DNA of 64,000 nt. Source: Patagioenas fasciata. Taxonomy: Eukaryota; Chordata; Aves; Columbiformes; Columbidae. Where the stretch lies: contig NC_092560.1 of the NCBI RefSeq assembly GCF_037038585.1, forward strand, positions 55,154,049 to 55,218,048. The letters are read 5' to 3'. Shown in pieces: positions 48,656 to 60,486 of the stretch; the first letter of the stretch is position 1; every line of letters begins with the position of its first letter. Both the position numbers and the translations under genes were made by a program. The notes under the pieces are model-generated. The model was given only the letters and a program-made list of their open reading frames with translations, did no database searches and was not told the origin of the DNA.

Positions 48656-48772
48656 GAGAAATCTCTTGAAAGCTCCTGAAATACTTTGGGTTATTATTGC
48701 CTTTCATTTCAGGTTCAACAGATATAGAACCATTCATAGCCTCTCTGTTTCTTACTTTCAATGAGGTGTGGT

Positions 48773-48889
48773 GGTTTTTTTGTTTGTTTGTTTATTTGTT
48801 TTGTTTTGTTTTTGTTTTGTTTTTAAATTGTGTGTGTGTGTGTTTTGTTTTGTTGTTTGTTTTGTTTGTTTGCTTGTTTGTTTGTTTTA
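48773..48889. repeat. T/G simple-sequence tract: (TTTG)n, (TTTTG)n, (GT)n
   Basis: About 117 bases contain almost only T and G on the plus strand, with TTTG and TTTTG units and a central (GT)n run. It is strongly strand-asymmetric, with a purine-poor plus strand. Open frames through it on both strands are artefacts. Confidence 0.9.
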
Positions 48890-49050
48890 GCTTAGTAGAT
48901 GTGGGCTGTGAAGAATTTATATAAAATTTTTGAGAGGTTTTCCATGGGCAGCTTGCCTTCTTGAAGATTCTATATAAGAGCAACACTGCAACATTCTTCT
49001 CTATTATAACACAGAGAATGTGGCCCCCTGTAATCCTATAGCCCTTATAC

Positions 49051-49471
49051 TGTGCTGGTTTGACCCAAAATCTTTGCTAGCCAGATTGGATTGGGCTATA
49101 ATAACTCAAAGAAGAGCCAAGAGGGCCAGAGGGAGGAAAAGTGCTGGTCCCACTTACCCGTCCTTGTAGCTTTAGGGACACTTTGAAGAGCATTTCCTGA
49201 TGTCCAGTTGTGCAAAGTGTTTTCTAGGGCGGGCATATGCAGGAAGCAATCCGGAAACTGTATCCTTGGTGAATTTCTCTGTGTTGTTGATGGTGTGGTA
49301 GCTCAGCCATTCTAGTGATCAGAGAGAGAACAGCAAATACCCATTTCCTTCTGAAACTATTGATTCAGCGTGCAGCCAGAAACTAACTTGGTCTCATTCT
49401 GATCCAAAGTTCAAAAGGCTTTGGGGAAGAGAATTGAGATCCTTGAGAGGCCTGTGTGTGTGTCCAGCACT
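49051..49471. mobile_element. possible solo-LTR-like segment (weak)
   Basis: The segment opens with TGTGCTGG and a matching inverted CCAGCAC occurs about 420 bases on, a terminus style seen in some avian endogenous-retrovirus LTRs. No target-site duplication, primer-binding site or retroviral coding sequence was found and no LTR polyadenylation layout is clear, so this is only a suspicion. Confidence 0.15.
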
Positions 49472-52400
49472 CTAGCTCTCATTTGGGACTAAGCCAGGAC
49501 TCCAAGGTACAGGACAGAATCACATGTTTTTACTTTCCTGTGATTCAGAAGTCACGGTGCTAGCTAATCCACATCTAGCTGACAACAGTCTGCCAGTTGA
49601 GATGGTAACTAGAACAAAGTAATCTGAAATACCCCTGGCTGGTGCTTAGACAAATGCATGAGACCTAATAGTCTCCCTCATCAGAGCAATCAGGCTTGTG
49701 TTCCTATGGGTTTATCCTCAGTAATTATGTGATACAACATTGGTATCATTACCATAATTAGCTGAATAACATTTGGGAAATCTGTCAATATCTCTTGCCT
49801 ACCAATTGACAAAGCATGTGTAGTGATTTGACTGCTTCTGCAGATGGTTGTATAACATGTTTTACAAATGTTCTGGTTTGTTGGGAAATTTTGTCTGTCA
49901 GAACATTATTTATTAAATCAGTCTTTTCAGTGTTCAAATTAATTTAATTATTATTCCAAGAGTTAATAAAAATATCTGTTCCTTGCTGTCTGTTGCAAAG
50001 GACAGTGCTGCATATCAACATCTGTGATGCCTAATGCTGAGATTTTTATATCAGTAGGAGTTTTACTGTGAAGAAAAATGCACTTCTCTGTAGAAAGCTG
50101 ATGTCTCAAGTCAGCCCAAGGCTAGTTTTACACCATGCTTTTCTTAGCGGTGACCAGATGTGGCCTCTAATCAGTGGTCCCTAATTTCTGAGGTTATCTC
50201 ATTGCCTGTTGGGCCTGTAAAGCACCAATTGCCTGAAAGAAGTCCTCCCTCTCTCCTCTTGCCTTTGTGCACTTCAAATAGCTGCTGCCTTGCAAAGGGG
50301 TGTGGAGGAATCAACAACTTTTCACTCAGTTACAAAGATTTTGCTTTTGCTGAGTGACAAGTGATTGATTTGCTTCATCTCCCACTCAAAGGCTGCAACA
50401 GCTTTTCTATTTGTATTGTACAAAGGGAAAAGAAGAGTGAAAAGTCTTATATGAGAGGCAAATCTGAGGGCATGTGTCAATCTGTATACTTCATCACTCA
50501 AACTGAATGCTGCTTTAATGAGGATGTCTAGGGAGCTACCAGGGAACACAGTCCGTACTATCAGCTACAGAGCTTTGTCACCAGGTGTTTGTTTTCATCA
50601 GTGCTGGATGTGTATTCATGCTCTTAAATCAATGACTGTATCTCCATTGAAAAGATTCATAGGTCAATTTCTATTGGTTATTGGATTCTCTCCACTCATT
50701 AGCTCAGAAGAAAAAGGTAATTGCCAACAAACATTGTTAACAAAAGTGAACAGAACAGCTTCCTGAAAGTGGAGAGGCATTACAACAACTTGTCTTTGTT
50801 AAAAAGTACACGTTGAAGGTGCAAACAATATTCCATCTACTGAATGTGCTACATACTGTGCTTTTTGGAAGCTGTGTTTTGCTTATTTTAATAACATACT
50901 CTTTGTTTGTTTGTTTTAAAATTTTTATTATTATCCTTTAGTTGAACAGTTGAGTAAAGTGATGCTGTTAAGAAAAACTAGGGAGAATTTTTGTCTGGAC
51001 CTGAAAAGACAGAAAAATGTCTATGGGTTAATAAGTTTATTATTGTACTTTATCAGAGATTGATGCCCATAAAACTAACAGCAACTTTTGGTGCTTATTT
51101 TTAATATTTTAATGTTGTGTGATGACATAGTGGTGTGTTTTTTTTAAAAGCAGAGGTTAAATCTTGATGTCTGGTAATGTGGTTCTAGGTATTAGGACAG
51201 AAAATAAATAAAAAGATAAAACTTAGTAGCTGAACTAAAGAAAAGCATATTTTTATAAGCTGAAGAAATCAGAAGAGACTGAGAAAAGTCAGATGTAAGT
51301 ACTGGGAAATTATATTATTTTTCATTAGGATTCTAAAGAGTCAACACACAATTTTCTGAGAAGTGGAACTTTCCAAAACAAAACACTGTAATTTTGTTAG
51401 AGATGATTGGACTATTCATAATTATGTGCAGTGAATAATTTACTGGAATGTTTTCAGAGTTATCTTAAATTGTTCGTAAACACAGTGCAACTGGAGAAAG
51501 TTTCAAGCATAGTATTTCTGGGCTAAATTTTCTTCTGCGGTGTGCCTATGACTTTCACACAATTACTCAATACTGTATTTGTACGGGTGTAGCTATTGAT
51601 GGTGCCACCATTTTAAGCAGAGTGTGCTCACACTGCAGGATGACAGGACTTGTGCCAGGGAGCGTAAGCATGTAGTGAGACAACAGGTGCAAGCCATGCA
51701 CTGTTTGCGTGGTGTTTGTGACGTTTCCCATTTTTGCTGGCACAGTGGTGACTGCACCAGAGAATTAGTCTTTAATGCAGGTGTGTGCAAGAAGGAAGTG
51801 TCAATAACCGCACTGTACCGTTCTGTCTTTCTCTTACATTTTCTGTTCCATAGGTGGAGACACAAATCTTGTTCCCTTCCCTTCTTGCCAGTATTCTCTC
51901 ATCTCTTCTAAGCTGCCTGTCCCATACAGTCAAGTGTTCCTTGTTCTCCTGAACTCCTCTCTCTGAGTATGTTGTTAGTAATGTACTAAGGGGTGTGTCA
52001 GAGAACATCCACTGCTCAGTACCAGATTCTCAGCATGGTCTTTCTGATGGTAGCCCCCCTCCTGGGCTTGTCAGGCTTAAGATCCTACTCCATATGATAA
52101 GTTAGGTAAATGACGTCCTGGTCCTGCTTGCCGAATGTGCCGTGGGATGAGGGCTTGTCCACAGCAACAATCCTTCTCTCTGCCCATTGCTCTGTGGGGC
52201 CTCATGCAGCCTTGTGTTGTGCAGAACTTTCATTAGTTTCTTCAGAAAAGGTTACTTGTGTCTCCTTGTTTTTAACAGTCCAACATTTTCTGTGGATTGA
52301 GCAGAGAGAAGGACATATTAGCCAACTGATGTAAGTATGCTCCAAAGAAAGCCTTCTAGCTCCCCCCCAGCAAAGACCAACAGTGGGGTGAAAGTACACA

Positions 52401-55400
52401 TTTCATTTGAAGATCTTAGTGAATAGCTTCTTGCATTATTCAGTCATCTCTGCAGGTTGTAAAATTCAAACAGTACCAACTGAGGGTAAGAAGGATATAA
52501 ATACAAGCCCAGTGCTTGCAAGAGTCTTATTTTTCCTTGTTTTGCCATGCGCTTTATCACTCTATCTTCCCACCTTCAGTTTCTCATTGCTTATGACCTT
52601 TGGAAGGATATTATGAAGAAAACTACTCTGCAACATTTTGAGTGCCTAAACTGGAACGGAAAATGCACACCAGAATTTTAATGCCCGAAGGACATTGTTA
52701 TTTACTTCTGATTATATTTATTTTTTATAATAATCATATTGGTACAAATGGTGCTGAGATTTCTTAGTGAGTGGAAAAGAGTCTCATAGGAATTCAACAG
52801 TAATTTACCAGTCGTTGCGACTCTTTTTCAAATGTTACAGTTTAGATGTTTGTGTTGGTGTTTTGGGATTTCTCTCATTCAATTGTGGTGGAAACCCCTC
52901 TTTCAAGACCTGACTGAAAAGATTGTTGATTCAATAGGACTAACTCCTTTGTTTTCAGTGGTCACTGAAACAGGCCTTTGGAAAGAGATTTCAGGTATTA
53001 ACAAGTGTTAGTACTGAGAAGTTTTATTTATGATGTATGAACTTTACAAATGTTTAATAGTAATAAATAACATCAGTATGGATAGTTGGTTGTTTCTGTC
53101 TGTACTAATAAGCCTTGGTGGCCTAAATGCTGCCTCTGACCTCCCCTGCTCACCTCAGATGGGTTGCCAGCAACCCAGAAGATGGTACAACATGGATAAA
53201 AAATACCTGCTGGCATTGTCCTGACTCTGCAGGGGCAGATCCTGAGCAACAGTGAGGACCAGATAAATGAATTAAAACTTGGCTGGAATCCACTGCTAGT
53301 ATCTACTGCCTTTGGCTGTTTTCCTGTTTCTCCTGAAAAGTCAGTGGTGTTTCATCCTGTGGCCCACAGAGCCCATCAGAGGAACCATCCCTGGAGCAGT
53401 GCTAATGAGTCAGCAAAAAGCAATTAAGGAAAGAGTCTATTGGCATTGCGTGTGTGAGCTCCTGGCACTTGCAAAGTGGTGGCCTCCAGCAGATGGGAAA
53501 ACTTTAAGGTATATACAAAGCAGTAGGTGTTGGAAAAGCTTTGTAAATCCCTGGCAAAGCTCTCTCAGGCCAGAGCACGCTGTGTCAGATATTCTTTCTG
53601 ACAAACCAGAGCATTACATTTTTGTGTTCTATAAAATTTCATCCACAATAGCAGAAAGCCCCTGACAGCGTTCAGAGTCACAACATGGAGTTGGCTACCC
53701 GCTTGCTGTGCACTTGAAGAGTGTTCCCAAACTTAGGATTGGTTTTGCCTGTTTGATTCTCCTCTGTATGGGCATGTCTTTTTGGCTAATGAGACACACA
53801 AAAAAGCTGTATATTTAGAAACCATTTCTACGCTAGTGGAGTAGTGGCTGGATTCCATTTAATTTGGTATGTCCAGGACATGGTCTTATTTATGTGGTAA
53901 CAGCTGGGAACATAAAACTGTTTTTCTGGTAGTGTATGTATTTTATATATATTTAACACTGAAAATAATTCCCTTCTCATTAGCAAGAATAAGGGAATAG
54001 TGTGTGGTTACATCAAATAAAGGCTTCTTTTTGAAAACTAGCTTTTCTGACTGCCAATTTAAATTTTATCTGCTTTGTAAAGTACTACTATAAGGCAGCA
54101 GATTTAACAGTTTAACATTATGTATTTAATTAAGTGGAGAGTATCTTTATGTTGGTTTGGGATAGCTGTCCATCTACAGACTTGGTCACAAGGAATGTAG
54201 ATTTTAGAAGTTAAAAAGGTCAGACGCATATTTTGCTTGAATCATGAGAGTGCATAATTGTTTCAGAAGTTCTGTGTTCCAAACATGAAGAAGTAATCCT
54301 TGGCAATTCCCATCAGTGTCAGGTTTGAGGCTGCCTCTGTAATAAAATTCTGCTATCAGAAATCTTTGTGTTACACCTTCCTTCCTGAGTGATGAGCTAC
54401 GGAATTTCCTTTGAAAAATATGTCTTGTTCCTCCAAATATACATCTCCAGAAAAGAACTGGCCAAGCCTTCATATTTCAGTATCAGAAAAAAATATTGGT
54501 CTGCCTCTGGAATTCCTACTTGGTTAAGTTTTAGTTGGGAAATGTTGTGAGGGCTGTAATTTCAGCAGGAACTGATAAGACCAGGGCCTATTAGACAGCA
54601 GTGCAGCTGAGCTGAGACAAAGAAAAGTGTTAAGTACTGTTTGCAGTTCTTAAAACTTCCTAAAGAAATATGAGAATATTAATAGGCTGTTTTTTTGTCT
54701 CATAGAACATTTTTTTTTACATGTGAAAAATAGTATAGACACTTCCAGATGAAACAACCTGTTTCCTTTTGAAAAATGTCTCATGCTGACATTTTAGGAG
54801 GAAAAGAAAATACCTTGTTCTATATTTACAATGATGAGGGTAGGGAAGTGTTATTCTGATTGAAGCGTGTGTATCAGTGTATATATTGTAAACTGGTATC
54901 TCATACACTTCTATTAAATATACTAAATAACTTGTGACAAAAACTTGATTTTAATGTAAAAAGTTTATAGGGAGTAACATGAGTTTTAATACACAGACTT
55001 GGGTCAAATACTCTATGTGCTGCTGCAGGCTTGATTTGTTATGTTTGACCTTTTAATGAATTATGTTCAGGTAAATGACATACCACAAGTGTCTTGCTCA
55101 ACTGGTAAATGTCCATATTATATTAATTTGAGTATTTTCATTTCTGCAAATGGACCTCTGCAGTCCTTTCTAAGAATAATCCAACCAAATACTGTGCTCA
55201 GGTATGCATTTCCCCTCAAAAATGTTTCTTTCTAACCTCTTTTCCAATCTGCCCTGTAGGAAAACTGAGTCTGATTAGAGGAAAAAAATCTGACAGCCAG
55301 GATGAAGGAAATATTTCTAGGCCCTTCACAAACTTGTTTAGTGTCTAAACTTCAGGATTTTTTAGTTCCATGACTGTTCTTAAATTTTGATATAGGGTGG

Positions 55401-58104
55401 AGGGTCTCATGCAAAAGATAGGGCAATGTTTTTTATTTTATGTAGTGAAATACTTTTTAATTTAATCTTGACCTAAATTTTAGTTAAAGTACTAACTTGT
55501 ACTCATACAAAGTTTGCTAAGATGGTTGCACAGGCAATATTGCAGGCAGAGAACATGTTTTTCCTATACTAAAGTGCACATACAGAAAATATTATTTATT
55601 TCCCTCATGTTAGTCTCAGCAAAAGTTTTTATGGGTGCACTTGCCTAAGCTTTTGCTTAATAAAAACTTTGTTGGGAAAAATAAAATTAGTTCCATGGAG
55701 TAAAGAAAGATCAGATTTTAAATGGCAGAAATTTTAGGTGTTATGCAAGAATTTCAGATTAATATATACAGGGAAGTTAAAACTGTTACAGATTTTTGTC
55801 AAGTGTGATCACACAGCCAGTGGCTTGTTGAGCTAAATTTTCTCCAGATTGACTGTGAGACTGAGACTTTGTAGGGGGCTTTTAAACTCTGAACTGTACC
55901 TGTTGAGCAATGAGGAAGATCTGCTTTCTGCCATTGCACATCTTGAAAAGAGGTGATGATGACAAGAACTTGTGTGTCAATCCATGAATTAGCAGGACAA
56001 ACTGAATAGCGAAATAAAGAAATGCTTACAGTGAGCTACATATCTCAGCTTTGTCTCGGATATCCTGAGTCCCTTTGAACGGGATCTCACTTGCACTCAG
56101 AGTGGCAAACAAAACTGTGTCTTTAGGTATGTGATGCAGTTCTGGAATGGGCCGCACCTAACTCCCAAACAGATTCAGAGCTCAGCTGAAATGGGTCCAA
56201 GCCCAAAGGGTCTGAATGCATTTAGGTAACGAAGACTGCGCTGGTGGGACAGGTATGGACCTCAGTGTGCCCTGCACAACTTTTGTGACAGCAGCTCTGA
56301 CACACCTGCGTCATGTGCGGAAACAGCAGGACAGCAGTGGGTGTCAAAGCATCCGCAGATCTTTGCTTTTCTCAGATATTTTGTCTCCAGTAACATGGAG
56401 GAGGTGGGGGGGAAAAGCATAACTTCTCTGAAATACGTTCCAGCAGATGTATTGGGGAATAATGATTAATTAGTGATACAACAGGTGTTTTGGAACTTTG
56501 GGCACAGATAACACATAAGGCCTCTTTGCTTTCCAACTCCCTCTCTAAAAGCACTTTTATTGGATATTTTACTCTTGACTTATTGTGTGCATTATGCAGA
56601 CCTTGACCTGCATTTGATGCATTCTGACAGAAGAAAAATGATCAATGCCAAAAATGAACAATGCCAGTTTCTTTTGTGGAGTTGACTCACGATAGTGTGA
56701 CACTTCTGCAAGCTTGGCCCTTTTGAATGCAAAGTCTGTCTTTTTTTGTTCATGCGCATGCATATACACACACACATTACAAAGACCAGTTTTAGAGTAA
56801 TCCTCAAATACCAGCAACCACATTGCTTATTACTGGAGCAGGAGGCAGAAATGGCTGATGTGCTGAGGCAAGCAAAATGCTGTGAACTAGGATAGCAATT
56901 TCTAGCAAGCTGGAACAGGAATAACATTGGTTTTGCTCCTGCCCAGCCCAGCGTGGGATGTTCCTCTGAAATGTTCCACTCACACTGGTCTGTGTGCTGT
57001 TGGACTGTGGAGAGTGTTGAGTGACTCAGTGATGAAAACATTGCTCATCTGTCCCCCAGACATCTGGGGCTCTTTCCTGGCACCTCGTGAGAGTGAAAGG
57101 CAAGGGATGATGGGAGAAGCAGCAGCAGCTCCCGGTGCAAGTGAACATATTGTTAAAATGGAGGCAGCTTTGGCTCAGTAGCACCAAGAACAAAGCTATC
57201 CATGCTGAAGAGGGTCTCACAGAGGAGAAACGGATGAAAGTACCTAAGTGTGTTGATGTGGCATGAAGAAAAGTGGGGGGAATAGAGGATGGAGAAAACA
57301 TGACCAGCAGTATTCACATGTTTTGTGGGAGAACTGATAAAGGAGAAGGAGAAGGGCAGGTAGCAGTTTGAATATGTCAGCAGGAGAGAAGCTGGCTCTC
57401 CCAGCTTATTATAGTTTGTTCCCATCCTTCTCCAGTTTTAGTCACTGATGATTTTTTGCATCTAGACACCAAAAGATGACTATTTGCTCACATTTTTGGT
57501 ATGATTAACTCGTCTTTTATTCATGTTTGGAGTAATTAGTTTATATTTACTATAATATTTGCTGTAGACTCTAGGATGTTAACACGCCAGCAGCCTTTAA
57601 ATAATAACTTTAACTCCTTACTGAAATGACAGTACAATGCTCTGAGAACTTTACAGTCACAGATGGTGCTGAGGAAATATTTCGCAATGAATAATTTATC
57701 CAGCAGACAAATGTAATGTTCCCAGATAGCTCATGAACAGATCATGAAATTATTTTTTTATTCAAAATTTTTCATGATTTTTTCCCAACAAATAGTCCTC
57801 TGCATCTGGTACATTACCAGCTTCTTCCAAGAATTGTGATATGCATTTTTTACTCCACTGGGAGTTTTATGAAATAGTAACTGCCCTTTCTGTTCTCAAT
57901 CAGTTGAGTGGTATATTTACTGTCTTGAAATATACTGTATTGGGAACCTGTCTATATGATATGGCCAGCTGAGACGAAGATTAGATGGGTATGACTAAAA
58001 AGAGAAAATGAAAGAAAAACACACAATACAAATGATGGCAATACTTCCTAAAGTTATAGGTAAACATGATTTTTAAAACAGATTTTGTTTTCATAATGCA
58101 CTAT

Positions 58105-58137
58105 GTAAAAAACCAAAAACAAAAACCAAAAACAAAG
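58105..58137. repeat. A/C simple repeat (12-bp period)
   Basis: A tandem A-rich repeat with CC and C interruptions (AACCAAAAACAA-type unit, a little over two copies). Confidence 0.75.
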
Positions 58138-58764
58138 AGTAGCCCCTGGTCTTTTCAAAGTGTGGAGCACTGTTGAACAAGATCATTATTTATTAAGACA
58201 GATTAACTCAGTTTCCAGAAAAAGACTTGATAGGTTCAAAGCAATGGTATGCATGTCTGCCATCATATGGGAAAGCTGTTCAGAGTAAAAGACTTATTTC
58301 AAAGTGAGGCTCCCAGGAGGATGGGTTGTATTTGAAGAGTAGTAGTCTGTTCCACTGACTACAATAGTAGTAATCTGTTAACCTCTGAGGCAGCACAGCA
58401 GTGGTGTCTCATAAATAAAGCTGTAAAAATTGATGAAAACATAGAAAAATAACAAAAACCTCAAAGCCACTGCTGAAAAACTTGTTCAGGAAATGGAAAG
58501 CTCTTTTCAAGGTATGTGAAGAGAAAGACAATGAAGCTTGAATTTTTGTATAAATACAGAATGAAACCATCCATTGAAAAGGAATTGATGAAAGCTATAA
58601 ACCAACATACCCTAAACGATATCTGGGAGTATGCTTTGGTAATCTATGGCAGCTTCAGTCTGTTTCAGCTGCAAAATCTGTAGGATCCCCCCGAAAAAAC
58701 AAAGTATATACTTTTGCACTGGCTTGTCACTGTAACGTTATCTCACTCTCTCATTTGAATGATT

Positions 58765-59165
58765 AGAATCATACAATAGAATCATAGAATGTCCTGAGTT
58801 GGAAGGGACCCACAAGTATTACCAAGTCCTACTCCTGTTCTTACATGACAACTCCACAGTTCGCACCACGTGTCTAAGGGTGTTGTCCAGTCTCTTCTTG
58901 AACACTGTCAGGCTTGGGGCCATGACCACCTCCCCGGGGAGCCTGATCCAGTGTTTCACAACCCTCTGGGTGAAGAACCTTTTCCTAATGTCCAACCTAA
59001 ACCTCTCCTGGCACATCTTCTTGACTTTCCCTTGGGATCTTGTCATTGGTCACCAGAAAGAAGAGGTCTTGGTGCCTACTCTTCCTGTTCACCTCGTGAG
59101 GAAGCTGTAGACTGCAATGAAGTCTCCCTTTAGTCTCCCCCAGGCTGAACAGACTAAGTGACTAA
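58765..59165 (-). mobile_element. CR1 LINE 3'UTR fragment with ATTCTATG tail
   Basis: On the minus strand this ends in two to three units of the CR1 terminal octamer (ATTCTATG-type, 58765-58790), preceded by the conserved GGTCCCTTCCAACTCAGGAC block. It shares a perfect stretch of about 38 bases and an overall similar 3'UTR with the 16389 copy, so both come from one CR1 subtype. It is truncated before or just at the end of ORF2 and has no RT sequence. Confidence 0.92.
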
Positions 59166-59203
59166 ATGGTGTCTCTAGTGAGACACTCATGGTGTCTCTA
59201 ATG
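59166..59203. repeat. short tandem repeat with perfect 7-bp hairpin at CR1 edge
   Basis: ATGGTGTCTCTAGTGA at 59166 is repeated 23 bases later (59189) with one change. The first copy also forms a hairpin, GTGTCTC-TAGT-GAGACAC (59169-59186). It abuts the 5' truncation point of the CR1 fragment and may mark filler DNA from its insertion. Confidence 0.6.
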
Positions 59204-60449
59204 AACCCTCTCTTCCACTGTGCAACTCCATGGGAATGTGATGCTACTTCACATCTATTTGACCTTGTTTGTTTAAGACTTTAATTGTAGTTACTTAGCT
59301 TCCAGTGCTAGCTAGTCTGCTTTCTTGACTTGAGAATCTAGATACTGCCCTTCTGCTGTAGATGTCTTAGTTCCTCTGTGTAGAGATATTCTTGCACTGT
59401 TTGACCGGGATTAGAGGGTTTCTGATTCACACCACTGTGGAGGTTTTGTCTCACGGGTATGGGAGTTCTCTAGGTACTTCTGAACCTAGACAAGCTGTGC
59501 AATAAAAATGTGTTCCTTGTAGTCAGTGTTTCTCACAGCTGTTCCGGCTGTATCTGCTCACTGGGATCAAACAGAGACCTCCTCTAGCTGGTGCTAGAAT
59601 GGAGAATGAGGTATTTGGTTGTGGCAGTGAGAATCTCCCAGATATTTTCAACTGCTTCAGCTGCTGTACCCACCTAGAAACAAGCTCTGTAAGCTAAGGA
59701 TAATCCCAGCCAAGTGGTGATAGCATCAGCCTATATATTCCTATATAGCATGCAAAGGAAGCGGTTTAAAAGAAGAAGCACGTAAACCTCTCAATAGATG
59801 ATGGTAATCTCTGGTACATAAAGGCCAAATTGTTTTCTTAATTGGTTCTGAACAAAGATTTTAATAAGGTAGAATTAGGAGAAGACTCTAGCAAATGACT
59901 GTCTTTTCTAGCCACATTGTAGGCAGAAAAGGATATATTTTGAAGCCTTTTCTGCAGGCAACATCTCCAAAGTAAACCAATTTTTAGTAATTTTTGGACT
60001 ACACGAATAGAAATTTAACAGGTAAGAGCAAAAATGTTTTGTTAGAAATAGGTATCTTTAAAATGTAGCCAATTTCAAAACAGCTGGGTCTGGGGAGAGT
60101 GCATTTCTTGGCATTGATTTTGAAAAAAAGTTTTATTTCTACCCCCAGATTTTTGGAAGAAAAAACCCCAAACTCTCACATAAAAGGTCTGGCCTACCTG
60201 CTTGTCTGTACTTCAGAACATCAGTTTGCGGGCTAGATTTCATAAAAACAATTCTAGGGAAAGTATGCCTTTGAGAAATATGAAGAAATAATGCGTAGTA
60301 GACTGGGCAGTAGATAAAAGTTCAAAGTATACAAATCTTTAACTACATCTTATTTTGATATTAGAGGAGCAGAGGGACACCCTTAGGAAAAAAATAAAAT
60401 TTTTTTTGAAAGAGGCAAAGTAATTCCCAGATGGGCTGTAACTGATTTT

Positions 60450-60486
<37 letters not shown>

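Larger units (their letters stand above)
36831..58764. other. non-coding, gene-desert-like
   Basis: About 22 kb with no recognisable gene. It contains homopolymers (T21 at 39547-39567, T20 at 43233-43252, A17 at 44950-44966, A19 at 48637-48655), a T/G-rich simple tract (48773-48889), a 27-bp tandem duplication at 43084, a 67-bp tandem duplication at 46370 and a possible LTR-like segment near 49051. The longest open frames (such as 45541-45915 minus and 56592-57041 minus) resemble no known protein. Confidence 0.55.

Noticed and set aside
60388-60484. Processed pseudogene suggested by AATAAA plus A30
   Set aside because: The sequence upstream resembles no known transcript, and no target-site duplication was found.
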